This document shows, in pieces, positions 30,382 through 39,856 of a stretch of DNA of 64,000 nt. Position 1 is the stretch's first letter. Every line of letters starts with the position of its first letter. A program made the translations under genes and the position numbers. The notes beneath the pieces were generated by a model that worked only from the letters and a program-made list of their open reading frames with translations, ran no database searches and had not been told where the DNA came from. This stretch comes from an uncultured Treponema sp. (lineage in GTDB: Bacteria; Spirochaetota; Spirochaetia; Treponematales; Treponemataceae): contig NZ_CAKVAM010000002.1 in NCBI RefSeq assembly GCF_934725225.1, positions 1 through 64,000 of the forward strand, in the 5' to 3' direction.

Positions 30382-31557
30382 TTACAAAAACTGGCTGCAA
30401 ATATTTTTCAGTTCTTCAATCAGCTCGTTCATGCTTTCTTCTTCAGTTGAAAATCCAAAGCTGAATCTTACCGCGCTTTCTTTTTCTTTCGGGCTTAACT
30501 GCATTGTGTCAAGAACTGGCCGGCCTTTGTGCGAAGATGAACACGCGCTTCCTGTTGAAATAAAAAATCCTTTTTCGCTTAATGCGCGCTCCATGACTTG
30601 TCCCGGAATTCCGGGGAATGCGGCTTGCACAACCCAAGGAGAAAAGTTTGCTGCAAATTTTTCATCTTCACGGCAATGCGGAATTATAACGCAGCCTTTT
30701 ATTTCTTTTAGTTTCTTTATGAAATTTGCTGTAAGAATTTTCTGCTGTTCAAATCTTTTTTCTGCGGAAGAGTTTCTTTCTGAAATAAAATATTTTTCAA
30801 GGCAAAGTGAAAATGCTTCTGCGCCAAAAAGATTTTCAGTTCCGCTTCTTACAGTTTTTTCCTGCCCGCCGCCTTTCAAAAACGAATTCAATTCTTTTGC
30901 AAGATAAAGAATTCCGATTCCTCTTGGTCCGCCGATTTTGTGCGCGCTGAATGAAGCCGAATCAATTCCGCTTGCTTTTAAATTCAATGGAATTTTTCCT
31001 GCGGCCTGAACGCAGTCAACGTGAAAAAATGGTTTTCGTTTTCCTTTTGTTTTTTCTTCAATAATTTTTGCGATTTCGTAAATAGGCTGAATTGCGCCAG
31101 TTTCATTGTTTACCGCCATTACTGAAACAAACGCCGTGTCTTCTTGTAGCGCATCCGCAATGCTTTGTGCGCAAACAATTCCGTTTTTATCTGGATTTAC
31201 ATTTATAACTTTCCAGCCGCAGTTTTGCATTGATTTTGACATTTCCCGCAAAGCCGGATGCTCAATGGAACTTAGCACAACGCTTCCTTTTTGAGGTCGG
31301 CTCAAGACAGAAAGAAGCGCAAGATGATCTCCTTCTGTTCCGCCGGAAGTGAAAAAAATATTTTCTGCATTTACGCCTAAAGCTTGGGCTGCTCTTTTTC
31401 TTGCGTTTTCCAATGCGTCTTTTGCGTCAGTTCCGGCTTTGTGAATGCTCGAAGGATTTCCCCAATGCTCCATAGAATATTTTAAAGCCTTGGTTAAAAT
31501 TTCTTCATCATTTGGAGCGGTTGCGGCCCAGTCAAAATAATGCTTTGCTGAAATCAT
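30382..31557 (-). CDS. Cysteine desulfurase (NifS/IscS family)
   Basis: This is a 391-residue class V PLP enzyme that mobilises sulfur from cysteine for Fe-S clusters and thio-tRNA. Visible are YFDWAATAP at the N-terminus, FTSGGTEGDH, the PLP lysine in SFSAHKIGGPRG and the active-site cysteine loop STGSACSSSHKG. The longer loop with the SSS pattern fits group I NifS/IscS rather than SufS. No iscU is adjacent. It overlaps aroB by 4 bp (ATGA), so it is translationally coupled to a shikimate enzyme. mtaB at 9.7 kb is one likely consumer of the sulfur. Confidence 0.92.
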   Translation of the reverse strand: MISAKHYFDWAATAPNDEEILTKALKYSMEHWGNPSSIHKAGTDAKDALENARKRAAQALGVNAENIFFTSGGTEGDHLALLSVLSRPQKGSVVLSSIEHPALREMSKSMQNCGWKVINVNPDKNGIVCAQSIADALQEDTAFVSVMAVNNETGAIQPIYEIAKIIEEKTKGKRKPFFHVDCVQAAGKIPLNLKASGIDSASFSAHKIGGPRGIGILYLAKELNSFLKGGGQEKTVRSGTENLFGAEAFSLCLEKYFISERNSSAEKRFEQQKILTANFIKKLKEIKGCVIIPHCREDEKFAANFSPWVVQAAFPGIPGQVMERALSEKGFFISTGSACSSSHKGRPVLDTMQLSPKEKESAVRFSFGFSTEEESMNELIEELKNICSQFL

Positions 31558-32702
31558 TTTAAAACCTCAAGAATCTCGTTGTCCTGAACTTCTGTTATCA
31601 ATGTGGATTGCGCAGCTTTTTGAAGAATAACTTTTACGCAGCTTCCAGAATTTTTTTTGTCTTTGTGCATTGCGGAAACTAAAGCAAGCGTCGCGTTTGG
31701 AATGTCTTTTATAATCTGCGGAATCGGCTCTGTGCAGAATCCGTAGTCAAAAAGAATTGATTTGCATTCCTTTGCAAATTCAGCTGTGCAAAGTTTTTTG
31801 TTTAAAGAAAGATTCAGTGCTCTTCCAATTCCCCAGGCAACTGCTTCTCCGTGGCTTATTTTTCCAAGTCCTGCCACAGTTTCAAGCGCGTGTCCAAAAG
31901 TGTGTCCGTAATTTAAATATGCGCGGATTCCTTTTTCCTTAAAATCTTCATGCACGGTTTTTGCTTTTGCTTTTGCGCAGATTGCAATTATTTTTTGCAG
32001 AACTTCTTCGTTGCGACTCATAACTTTTTCTTTTTGCGTTTTTAAAATTTCTGTCAATTCTGGAGAAAAAAGAAAAGCTGTTTTTACAACTTCGCCAAGC
32101 CCTGAAATAAATTCATTCTGCGGAAGGCTTTGTATGAATGAGCTCCAAATATGAATTTTTTTTGCAGGATAAAAAGCTCCAATCATGTTTTTGTAGCTGT
32201 CAAAGTCGCAGCCGGTTTTTCCGCCAATCGAAGCGTCAACATCAGAAAGCAAAGTTGTCGGAACAAACTCAACGTCAACTCCACGCTTGAACATTGAAGC
32301 TGCAAAGCCTGTCATGTCGCTTAAAACTCCGCCTCCAATTGCAACAAAAAGGCAGTTCCTGTTGAAGTTCGAGTTTAAAGCTGCTCTTACAATTTCAAGG
32401 ACATTTTCTATTGTCTTGAATTTTTCTCCTGCGCCGAGAATGCAAAGCGTGTCGTTTCCTTTTTTGAAAACAGAAGGAATTTTTATGTTGCTTGCATTTT
32501 CATCTGTAAAATGTGAAATAAAATCTGCGCATAAAGGAGCGATGTTTGTGTCAGTAACGAAGAGCCTGTTGCGTTTGTTTTCCGCAGAAAAATAAAGGCT
32601 GCATAGGTCATTTTTTCCACTGTAAAAAAGAATGTCAGTTTTATCAAAGCCTGAATTTTCAGGAAAAAAAAGTTCAAAACTATCTATCGGTGAAATATTC
32701 AT
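31554..32702 (-). CDS. aroB: 3-dehydroquinate synthase
   Basis: This is a 382-residue NAD- and metal-dependent enzyme converting DAHP to 3-dehydroquinate, the second step of the shikimate pathway and the step after AroF at 41.6 kb. Motifs are GAGEKFKTIE, AIGGGVLSDMTGF (NAD binding), FVPTTLLSDVDASIGGKTG, SGLGEVVKTAF and the metal histidines in NYGHTFGHALE. The ATG at 32702 lies 6 nt after a promoter -10 box, so the mRNA is predicted to be leaderless. It is first in a two-gene operon with the cysteine desulfurase. Confidence 0.95.
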   Translation of the reverse strand: MNISPIDSFELFFPENSGFDKTDILFYSGKNDLCSLYFSAENKRNRLFVTDTNIAPLCADFISHFTDENASNIKIPSVFKKGNDTLCILGAGEKFKTIENVLEIVRAALNSNFNRNCLFVAIGGGVLSDMTGFAASMFKRGVDVEFVPTTLLSDVDASIGGKTGCDFDSYKNMIGAFYPAKKIHIWSSFIQSLPQNEFISGLGEVVKTAFLFSPELTEILKTQKEKVMSRNEEVLQKIIAICAKAKAKTVHEDFKEKGIRAYLNYGHTFGHALETVAGLGKISHGEAVAWGIGRALNLSLNKKLCTAEFAKECKSILFDYGFCTEPIPQIIKDIPNATLALVSAMHKDKKNSGSCVKVILQKAAQSTLITEVQDNEILEVLK

Positions 32703-32708
32703 TGCTAC

Positions 32709-32737
32709 AGTTTACTGCATTTTGTAAATGGAAGCAA
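32709..32737 (-). promoter_or_regulatory. aroB promoter (leaderless)
   Basis: Minus-strand TTGCTT (32737-32732), 17 bp and TAAACT (32714-32709) are followed by 6 nt and the aroB ATG. There is no Shine-Dalgarno sequence and no aromatic leader peptide here, unlike aroF. Confidence 0.55.
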
Positions 32738-32829
32738 ACCCCATTGAAATTTTGAAAACGATTTTGCAGAAAGTCATTCCCGTGCCATTCATTTGAATTT
32801 CACAGGAATGAAATAGAGTTGATTGAAAA

Positions 32830-33618
32830 TTACTTTGTGAATTCCAAAAGAGTTTTTCCGTCTTTTGAGCGGAGCGTAAGTGTGTTTCCAGAGAGCGAAT
32901 AAGTTGCAGTCTGATCTAGGTTGATATAAAACTGCTGCTCAAGTTCCTGCGCTTCTTTGCTTCCCGAAGCCATCAAAGTTGAAGCTCCAAGCGTGAACGA
33001 AAGTTTTTTCGACGCCTCATCAAGAGCGTAATCCATTGTGTAATAGTTTACGCCTGAAAAACCAGAAGCTTTGTTTTCTTCATTAAAGGTGAGTGTAGGA
33101 AGTTCTGCTTTTTCTGTGCCTATGCTTTGAACTCCGCCATTTTTTAAAATTGCGGCTAATGTCCAAGTTGCATCTTTTATAGAAGCCTTTGCAAAAACAA
33201 GCTCGGAATTTTCTGTTGAATTATAAATGTACAAAAGAATTTTTCCGTCCTGAGTTTTTGTTTTCCAGCTGTCAGCTCCCACTGCGGAATTTAAAAAGAG
33301 CCTTTCAAATTCCATGTCCTCTTTGCTTCCCATCATTTTTGTGGAAATAAATCCCGGCTCTGCGATAAGTTTTTTTCCGTTTGCTTTGTAAAGTCCAGAG
33401 AAAGAATTTACGCCGGAAAATCCAGAAACTTTAATGTTCAAGTTTTCATCTTGCAAAAGAGAAATTGTGGCGCATGAAAAGTCCACTTGCTTTTCTCCAA
33501 TTTTGTACTGAACAAGATTCCAGTCGCCTTCAATTTGCTTTGCGTCTTTTGATTTGCAGCCAAAAAAAGCCAGCATTGCAAATGACATGACTGCCGTAAA
33601 AAGTTTAATTTTTTTCAT
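32830..33618 (-). CDS. Lipoprotein with two META (HslJ-like) domains
   Basis: The 262-residue protein has a lipoprotein signal (FAMLAFFGC, lipid-anchored cysteine near residue 21). Two META domains follow, at about 28-145 and 150-262, each with the GFSGVN signature and a following strand (LIAEPGFISTKMMG; LSFTLGASTLMASG). META/HslJ domains occur in heat-inducible and secreted proteins; their biochemical role is unclear. It starts 2 bp after the chemoreceptor stop, behind AAAGGGG, so the two are co-expressed. A role as an accessory of the receptor is possible but unproven. Confidence 0.85.
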   Translation of the reverse strand: MKKIKLFTAVMSFAMLAFFGCKSKDAKQIEGDWNLVQYKIGEKQVDFSCATISLLQDENLNIKVSGFSGVNSFSGLYKANGKKLIAEPGFISTKMMGSKEDMEFERLFLNSAVGADSWKTKTQDGKILLYIYNSTENSELVFAKASIKDATWTLAAILKNGGVQSIGTEKAELPTLTFNEENKASGFSGVNYYTMDYALDEASKKLSFTLGASTLMASGSKEAQELEQQFYINLDQTATYSLSGNTLTLRSKDGKTLLEFTK

Positions 33619-33620
33619 TT

Positions 33621-35723
33621 TTATTTTGCCCCTTTCTCTATTTTATAAATTTCAAGCGAATCTGCAAGTGTCTGAATCTGCTCAACGGATTTGTTCGCGA
33701 GGCTTGAAACTTCCTTGAGCTGCGTGTTTATGGCAAGCGCGCTTTCTGAAATTGCGTCTACGCTCGACACAAGTTCCGTCGTGCGCTGCGTAACTTTTTC
33801 CATTGCGGAGGCGATGTTCGAAGTGTCCTTTTCCATGTCAGAAAATCCGCCGGAAACCGAAGCTGAGCCGGAAGACAAAGCCTTGAGCTTTTCCGCGACC
33901 GAAATATTCAGCGCGCTTTCGTTTTCAATTATGCCAGACATTTCCTTGAAGTCCGAGTCAACCGCGGAAACCTGCTTCACGATGTCCGAGAAAATCTGGC
34001 TTGTAACTTCGGAAACTTCCACAACACGCTGAACCGAGTCGATGATTCCGCCGATAACTTTCGCAACGTTTTCCGACTGCGCGTGAGTTTTTTCAGAGAG
34101 CTTTCTGATTTCCTGGGCAACAACTGCAAATCCGTCGCCAGCCTTTCCCGCATGAGCCGCCTCAATCGCCGCGTTCATGGCAAGAAGATTCGTCTGGTCT
34201 GAAATTGAAGAAATCATCTTGTTTGTCTCAAGAAGTTTTTTTGTGTCGTTTGAAATCTGCTGAACAGTCTCCGAAACCTGCTTGATGTGCAAGTTGCCCT
34301 TTTCCGAGGCGGAAGAAAGAAGCCCCATGTTCTCAACCGTGAACTTCCTGATTTTGTCAACCGACTCGACCGAATCCAGAAGCTGCTTTATCTGCTCGCC
34401 GGATTCCTCGATGTCTGAAATCTGCGTCCTGATTATGCTTCCGAATCCTTTGAGCCTTTCCGTTGTCTTTTCAATCGTGTCGGACGCGCTATGAATCATT
34501 TCCTGCTGCTCCGAAACCGAATTCTTCATTCCGTCAAGCTCAGCGACAATCGCCGCGGACTTTTCTTTTCCCGAGTCGAATTTTTTCTGCTGAAGATTGT
34601 TTGTGTCGTGAACGTAGTCCGCCTTTTCCGTAATTCCGTTTATGAGAGAATTTACAGTCGCCGTGATATGCGAGAGACTTCCCGCAAGGCTTCCGATTTC
34701 ATCTTTTTTCTTGTAGCTGAATTTCTCTGTGAAGTCTCCGTCCGCGATTTTGTTCATGGATTCCCTAAGCTTTAAGAGCGGCTTTAGAATCAGCGAGATG
34801 AAAAGCGTGTACAGGCAGGAGACAACGAGCATTCCGATTATGAACATCGCAAGCATTACGACAAGTGAATTTTCCGTGGCGATGCTAGAAGAAACATCCA
34901 TGCGGCGCACAAGATACCAGTCAAGAATTTTCACGTAGCAAAGTCCGTATTCCGCGTCTCCAAGGCTGAATGTGTAAACTTGTCCGTTCTTGTAGTTTTC
35001 AAGTGAGCCTTCTATTTTTTCGTAAAGTCCGCCGAGTTGATTCTTTACCAGTGCCTTCTGGCTTACAAGCGACTTGTCTTCTGCCCCAGTAATTTCACCA
35101 AGGCTGTTGAAGAAGAAAAGCTGTCCGTTTCCGCCTCCGCTTACAGTCTTGTAAACAGACTCAAGAAACGAATCCAAAATAATTCCTGTTCCGACTACAC
35201 CAACTGGCTTTTTGTCCGCAGAAAAAACAGGTGCATTCACCCAGAGGCAAGTCTCATCCACGTCCGGATTGTAGTTTATGTTGAAGTTATATGATTCGGT
35301 CTCGTAAAGAGTCATGTTGTACCAGTAGCTTTCTGGCTTTTTGGGATCAAGTGTGTAGGAATATTTGTCTCCAAAGTAGAAAAAATGATCGGTGTCGTTT
35401 ATCCAAAAATTTATGCCGGAAGAAAAAGCTTTTCCGTAGGCCGCCATCTCGTCAAAGGCAGGCTTTTGCAAGCTCTTGTCGGTCGCATTCCGAAAATAAT
35501 TTGAAATTACAGGCGAATGCGCCATTTGAAGGGCTAGAGTAATGTCCTTGTTCACCGAAGACTCAAGCATGAGCTGGTCAATGCTAAGTTCCGTTTGAAT
35601 TCCCTGCGAAATATTCTTTCGTCCGATTTTGTTCTTTGCAATGCCATAAGTAAAAAGTGAAATAAAACAGATTAAAAGGAAAAATACAGACGAAAACAGA
35701 AGAGTTTTTTTCATTAAAGACAT
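33621..35723 (-). CDS. Methyl-accepting chemotaxis protein (dCache sensor)
   Basis: This is a 700-residue chemoreceptor. TM1 (about 4-24) precedes a large periplasmic dCache-type sensor (about 30-270, with WYNMTLYETESY and DVDETCLWVNAPVF). TM2 (about 280-305) leads into HAMP (about 306-360). The long cytoplasmic coiled coil carries the hairpin-tip signature SDQTNLLAMNAAIEAAHAGK. The ATG at 35723 is correct: GGAGG precedes it by five bases, while the upstream TTG at 35735 is part of that ribosome binding site. G+C is visibly higher than in neighbouring genes. Ligand unknown; dCache domains often bind amino acids or small organic acids. It is followed at 2 bp by the META lipoprotein. Confidence 0.95.
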   Translation of the reverse strand: MSLMKKTLLFSSVFFLLICFISLFTYGIAKNKIGRKNISQGIQTELSIDQLMLESSVNKDITLALQMAHSPVISNYFRNATDKSLQKPAFDEMAAYGKAFSSGINFWINDTDHFFYFGDKYSYTLDPKKPESYWYNMTLYETESYNFNINYNPDVDETCLWVNAPVFSADKKPVGVVGTGIILDSFLESVYKTVSGGGNGQLFFFNSLGEITGAEDKSLVSQKALVKNQLGGLYEKIEGSLENYKNGQVYTFSLGDAEYGLCYVKILDWYLVRRMDVSSSIATENSLVVMLAMFIIGMLVVSCLYTLFISLILKPLLKLRESMNKIADGDFTEKFSYKKKDEIGSLAGSLSHITATVNSLINGITEKADYVHDTNNLQQKKFDSGKEKSAAIVAELDGMKNSVSEQQEMIHSASDTIEKTTERLKGFGSIIRTQISDIEESGEQIKQLLDSVESVDKIRKFTVENMGLLSSASEKGNLHIKQVSETVQQISNDTKKLLETNKMISSISDQTNLLAMNAAIEAAHAGKAGDGFAVVAQEIRKLSEKTHAQSENVAKVIGGIIDSVQRVVEVSEVTSQIFSDIVKQVSAVDSDFKEMSGIIENESALNISVAEKLKALSSGSASVSGGFSDMEKDTSNIASAMEKVTQRTTELVSSVDAISESALAINTQLKEVSSLANKSVEQIQTLADSLEIYKIEKGAK

Positions 35724-35902
35724 GGCGGCCTCCAATTTATTATAAATTATACATTAGAATTTTTTTATTTCAACTTAAAAATCTTTTTTTATCAAAAATT
35801 TTTCCAAATGAAATTTTTATGCTGAACGATTGCCGGGCTTTGAAAATCTTTTGAATTTGCTCTATATTTTGTATGAAAAAAAACATAAAGCGAGGTTATA
35901 TT

Positions 35903-36433
35903 ATGGAAGAAAACGAAGAAAATGTGCTTTCAGAAGCGGAACAGTTCAGAAACCGCGTTATTTTAAAGGCGGCGCGCATAGAAAAAGTGGAGCAGCATCC
36001 GGGCGGAAGTCTTCTATATATACTCACATTGAACGACGGAGACGAAGAGCCTAGGCAGATTGTAAGCTCCATTGTGCCTTTTTATAAACCTGAAGAGCTT
36101 TTGGGAAAAACAATCGTAATTGTTTACAATTTGAAGCCTGCAAATTTCCGCGGAGTCAGAAGCAACGGAATGCTACTTGCGGCGTCTGATCCGAATGTTA
36201 CAGACCACGAAACTTGCGAAGTTCTTTTTGCGCCTCAGTTTGAGCCGGGAACTATTCTTGAGCCAGAAGGATTTGAAGCTCCAACTGAAAAATATTGCTA
36301 TGTAAAGCCGGATAAGTTTTTTTCGTTCAAGCTCTATACAAAAGACGGTTTTGTTGAAATCGACGGAAAGAAAATCGGCGCGGACGGAAAGTTTGTTGAA
36401 TCCAAAGTTTACAAAAACGGCTCTGTCGGCTGA
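35903..36433 (+). CDS. Stand-alone tRNA-binding (MetRS C-terminal / EMAP-like) domain protein
   Basis: The 176-residue protein's central part matches the OB-fold tRNA-binding domain found at the C-terminus of MetRS and in Arc1p/EMAPII: ILKAARIEKVEQHPGGSLLY, RQIVSSIVPFYKPEELLGK, VIVYNLKPANFRGVRSNGMLLAAS. An extra C-terminal piece (about 125-176) is not part of the usual fold. The start ATG 35903 follows GCGAGG. It may act in trans with a MetRS lacking the domain. It is monocistronic and flanked by the ugpC promoter. Confidence 0.82.
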   Translation: MEENEENVLSEAEQFRNRVILKAARIEKVEQHPGGSLLYILTLNDGDEEPRQIVSSIVPFYKPEELLGKTIVIVYNLKPANFRGVRSNGMLLAASDPNVTDHETCEVLFAPQFEPGTILEPEGFEAPTEKYCYVKPDKFFSFKLYTKDGFVEIDGKKIGADGKFVESKVYKNGSVG

Positions 36434-36461
36434 AAAAACTGATTTTCTTTAAAGAATTTGT

Positions 36462-36490
36462 TTGACTTCTGTAGTTTTTGAATTTATAAT
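36462..36490 (+). promoter_or_regulatory. Promoter of the sugar-ABC ATPase gene
   Basis: TTGACT (36462-36467), 17 bp and consensus TATAAT (36485-36490), followed by a leader of about 27 nt with TAGGAGG. Confidence 0.85.
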
Positions 36491-36523
36491 TGTTGCATAA
36501 CATAAACCCTTAGGAGGCCAAAA

Positions 36524-37729
36524 TTGGCAAAGGTAGAATTAAAAGGAATCGGTAAGATTTACGACGGAAATGTTCAGGCTGTAGAAAACGCCAACATTGT
36601 TATTGAAGACCGCGACTTCTGTGTATTCGTAGGTCCGTCTGGATGTGGAAAGTCAACAACTCTCCGCATGGTTGCAGGTTTGGAAGAAATTTCTGAAGGC
36701 GAGCTTCTTATTGACGGCGAGCTTATGAACGATGTTCCGCCAAAAGACAGAAACATTGCGATGGTTTTCCAGAACTATGCTCTTTATCCTCACATGACAG
36801 TATATGACAACATGGCATTCGGACTTAAGATCCGCAAAATGGACAAAGGTGAAATTAAACGCCGTGTTGATGAAGCTGCAAATATTCTTGGTCTTACACA
36901 GTACTTGGACCGCAAGCCAAAGGCTCTTTCTGGTGGACAGAGACAGCGTGTTGCAGTAGGACGCGCAATTGTCCGCAATCCTAAAGTATTCTTGTTTGAC
37001 GAGCCTCTTTCTAACCTTGATGCAAAACTCCGTGTTACAATGCGTGGAGAAATCGCAGGTTTGCACCAGAGACTTAATGCTACAATGATTTATGTTACTC
37101 ACGACCAGATTGAAGCTATGACAATGGGTACAAAAATTGTTGTTATGAAAGACGGCCACGTACAGCAGATTGGTGAGCCACTCTATTTGTACAATCACCC
37201 AATCAATAAATTTGTTGCAGGATTTATTGGAACTCCTCCAATGAACTTCCTTTCTGTTACAATCAAGAAAGAAGGCGACAAGATTGTTGCTGATGAAGGC
37301 ACCTTCACAGTTGTTCCAACAGCAGAACAGCAGGCTTCTCTTAAAGACTATGTAGGCAAAGAAGTTTACTTCGGTGTACGCCCAGAAGACCTTGTTTATT
37401 CAGAAGCACCAGCTGCAGAAAACAATATGCAGATGAAAGTTTCTAACAAAGAGCCTCTTGGCGCAGAAACACATCTCTTCCTTTCTACAAAGACACAGAG
37501 CATTGTTGCACGTGTACAGGCTTCTTCTAAGGGAGACTTCAAGATTGGCGAAACTGTAAACTTTAAGCCGGCAATGGAAAGATGCAAGTTCTTTGCTAAG
37601 AATCCAGAAGATCAAAGCAAGGAAATCAACATCTGTGAAGCAGACAAAATTTCTGCTCCATGGCTCAAGAACGCTATCACAGGCGAAGTTGGCTATAAAG
37701 TAGCAATCGGTTCTGAAATCAGAAAATAA
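36524..37729 (+). CDS. ugpC: Carbohydrate ABC transporter ATPase (UgpC/MsmK/MalK type)
   Basis: This is a 401-residue ATPase energising CUT1-family sugar or glycerophosphodiester importers. Walker A is GPSGCGKSTT, the Q-loop is VFQNYALYPHMT, the signature is LSGGQRQRV, Walker B is VFLFDEPLSNLDAKLR and the H-loop is YVTHDQIEAM; a MalK-like regulatory domain fills residues about 240-401. The start is TTG behind TAGGAGG. No permease or binding protein is nearby, so this is probably the shared ATPase serving several importers encoded elsewhere, as known for MsmK/MsiK. It has its own strong promoter and terminator. Confidence 0.92.
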   Translation: MAKVELKGIGKIYDGNVQAVENANIVIEDRDFCVFVGPSGCGKSTTLRMVAGLEEISEGELLIDGELMNDVPPKDRNIAMVFQNYALYPHMTVYDNMAFGLKIRKMDKGEIKRRVDEAANILGLTQYLDRKPKALSGGQRQRVAVGRAIVRNPKVFLFDEPLSNLDAKLRVTMRGEIAGLHQRLNATMIYVTHDQIEAMTMGTKIVVMKDGHVQQIGEPLYLYNHPINKFVAGFIGTPPMNFLSVTIKKEGDKIVADEGTFTVVPTAEQQASLKDYVGKEVYFGVRPEDLVYSEAPAAENNMQMKVSNKEPLGAETHLFLSTKTQSIVARVQASSKGDFKIGETVNFKPAMERCKFFAKNPEDQSKEINICEADKISAPWLKNAITGEVGYKVAIGSEIRK

Positions 37730-37779
37730 TTCACGCTTTTCAAGTTTGCTTAGGCTGACTTGAAAACTTGTAGCCTTGG

Positions 37780-37813
37780 ACACCGCTAGAGCAATTCTGG
37801 CGGTGTTTTTTTG
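37780..37813 (+). terminator. Terminator of ugpC
   Basis: ACACCGC (37780-37786) pairs with GCGGTGT (37800-37806), followed by T7. An accessory stem (37741-37747/37764-37770) precedes it. Confidence 0.85.
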
Positions 37814-37878
37814 TCATTATAGAATCAGCCGCAACAATCTTTATTGTAATTGCTTTTTTTTTATTGTAAACTTTCAGC

Positions 37879-39822
37879 ATGATAAAAGCTAACTCACTTG
37901 TTATATATAAAAATACTGCTGCTGTTGTCCTTTCTGTTGCTGAAAATAATAAGTTTTCTATAAAATTCCAGTCTGTTCCCGCCACTGCCACAAAGCCCGC
38001 TGTTTATGATACTCAAAACGTCCGCGCAAAGGATATTCTTTTGCTGAATGAAGGTCCGGTTTCTTCCCTTGAATCTGTTTTGAAATTCGCTGCGGAAAAA
38101 TGTCCTTCAGCTTCTGATATTTACAATCTTGAGCAGGCAAATGAGATTTTTCTTCAGATAAAAGACTGCTATGAACTTTTGTCGGGCGAAGCTTCCGGGG
38201 AAATTTATCCTTTTAGTGAATTGGTTTCGCTTTTTAGAGGCGAGGTGAAAGCTGACGAGGCTTGGGGACTTTACTGCGCTTTAAAGAATACAGTTTATTT
38301 TAGCCAGGTTTTAAAGGAGCAGCTGGACGGAAAAATTGCGTTTACTGTCCGCCCTCAGCAAGAAATTGATTCCCTTGTAAAAAAAGCCGGTGAAAAAGAA
38401 AAAGAAGCCGAACTGCGTGCAGAATTTATTCAGCGATTAAAAACCGGAAAGCTTTTGCCGGAAGATTCTGTTTTTATGGGCGATGTGGAAGCTCTTGCGC
38501 TTGGAAAAACAGACAAAAGCCGCACAATGCACGATGCCGGCTTAAAGGAAACTCCAGAGCGTGCGCACAAACTTTTGCTTGATACAGGACTTTGGGACAT
38601 TACACGCAATCCGTATCCTTTGCGCTGGGGACTTTCCACAAAGTCAGCATCAGATTCACTTGATTCTCCGCCGGAAGAAGAGAGGCTTGAGCTTGACTGT
38701 GTTTCTTATGCAATTGACAATGCTTGGTCAACTGACCCGGATGATGCTGTTGCCTTTGACGGAAAATATCTTTGGATTCATATTGCAGATCCAGCGTCTA
38801 CAGTTCAGCCAGATTCGCCAATTGATAAAAATGCACGCGCAAGAGGGGCAACTCTTTATATTCCAGAGGGTGCTGCAAGAATGCTGTGCGAAAGCTGTCT
38901 TGAAGATTATGCGCTTGGACTAAAGGAAAAAAGCCGTGCCTTGTCTTTTAGAATTCTTCTTGATGAAAATGGTGCAATTGAAGATTGTTCTGTTTTTAAG
39001 ACACTTGTAAAAGTAAAACGTCTTTCTTATGAGCAGGCTGACGAGCTTATGGAAAGTGAAGAATTAAAGCCTCTTTTTTCTATCGCATGGAAAAATGTGG
39101 AACGCCGCAAAAAGTCCGGGGCTGTTCAGATTTCAATGCCGGAAGTTCACATTTCAGTTGAGCCTGAAACAAAAAAGGTTTCAATAGAACCTATTATTCA
39201 TCCTAAAAGCTCAGAAATGATTCGCGAAATGATGCTTTTGGCTGGAGAAGGAGCTGCAAAATTCGCATTCAAGAATCAGATTCCGTTTCCGTTTGTAAGC
39301 CAGGAAGCTCCTGTAATTCCAGATGATATTCCGGAAGGGCTTGCAGGTCAGTTCAGGCTTAGAAGATGTATGAGAAAAAGGTCTGTCGGTGTAACTCCTG
39401 GAATGCACTGCGCTTTGGGGCTTAATATGTACAGTCAGGTTACAAGTCCTTTGCGCCGCTACGGAGACTTGATTGCGCATATTCAGCTGCGGGCTTTCTT
39501 GGATAAAAGGGAGCTTTTGGACAAGGACACAATGCTTATGCGTATTTCAGAAGGAGATGCCGGAGCGCAGGCGGCTCACAAAGCTGAACGCAAAAGCAAT
39601 ATGCACTGGACTCTTGTTTATCTTTTGCAGAATCCCGGCTGGACAGGTGAGGCTGTCTGCGTTGACAAAGGAATGAAGTTTCCGCTGTTTTCAATTCCTT
39701 TTCTTGCAATTGAAACTTTTATGCCGTGTCCTGAAAAAACTGAGCTTAATGACGTGGTGAAAATAAAGGTAAAGAAAATTGAACTTACTGAGCAGCAGGT
39801 TGAATTCGAAATTATAAATTAA
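37879..39822 (+). CDS. RNB-domain exoribonuclease (RNase II/R family)
   Basis: The 647-residue protein has an N-terminal region of about 250 residues that is not a canonical cold-shock tandem. It is followed by the RNB catalytic domain, with ID-NAWSTDPDDAVAF carrying the metal aspartates (about residues 277-292), ARGATLYIPEGAARML, RALSFRILLD and the C-terminal SPLRRYGDLIAHIQL. A short S1-like tail ends the chain. It should degrade RNA 3' to 5'. The domain layout resembles the shorter RNase II-like group in spirochaetes and cyanobacteria rather than full RNase R. No clear ribosome binding site precedes ATG 37879, so the start is less certain. Confidence 0.9.
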   Translation: MIKANSLVIYKNTAAVVLSVAENNKFSIKFQSVPATATKPAVYDTQNVRAKDILLLNEGPVSSLESVLKFAAEKCPSASDIYNLEQANEIFLQIKDCYELLSGEASGEIYPFSELVSLFRGEVKADEAWGLYCALKNTVYFSQVLKEQLDGKIAFTVRPQQEIDSLVKKAGEKEKEAELRAEFIQRLKTGKLLPEDSVFMGDVEALALGKTDKSRTMHDAGLKETPERAHKLLLDTGLWDITRNPYPLRWGLSTKSASDSLDSPPEEERLELDCVSYAIDNAWSTDPDDAVAFDGKYLWIHIADPASTVQPDSPIDKNARARGATLYIPEGAARMLCESCLEDYALGLKEKSRALSFRILLDENGAIEDCSVFKTLVKVKRLSYEQADELMESEELKPLFSIAWKNVERRKKSGAVQISMPEVHISVEPETKKVSIEPIIHPKSSEMIREMMLLAGEGAAKFAFKNQIPFPFVSQEAPVIPDDIPEGLAGQFRLRRCMRKRSVGVTPGMHCALGLNMYSQVTSPLRRYGDLIAHIQLRAFLDKRELLDKDTMLMRISEGDAGAQAAHKAERKSNMHWTLVYLLQNPGWTGEAVCVDKGMKFPLFSIPFLAIETFMPCPEKTELNDVVKIKVKKIELTEQQVEFEIIN

Positions 39823-39856
39823 ATTTTTCTACACAAAAATATTGAGGTATATATAA

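Noticed and set aside
30323..30907. A 194-codon plus-strand ORF
   Set aside because: Entirely antisense to the well-supported cysteine desulfurase gene; shadow frame.
32775..32810. Terminator between aroB and the META lipoprotein gene
   Set aside because: The CATTCCCGTG/CACAGGAATG stem has a mismatch, a long loop and no T run on either strand; left unassigned.
36653..37198. A 181-codon minus-strand ORF
   Set aside because: Antisense to the ABC ATPase gene; no start signals; composition typical of a shadow frame.
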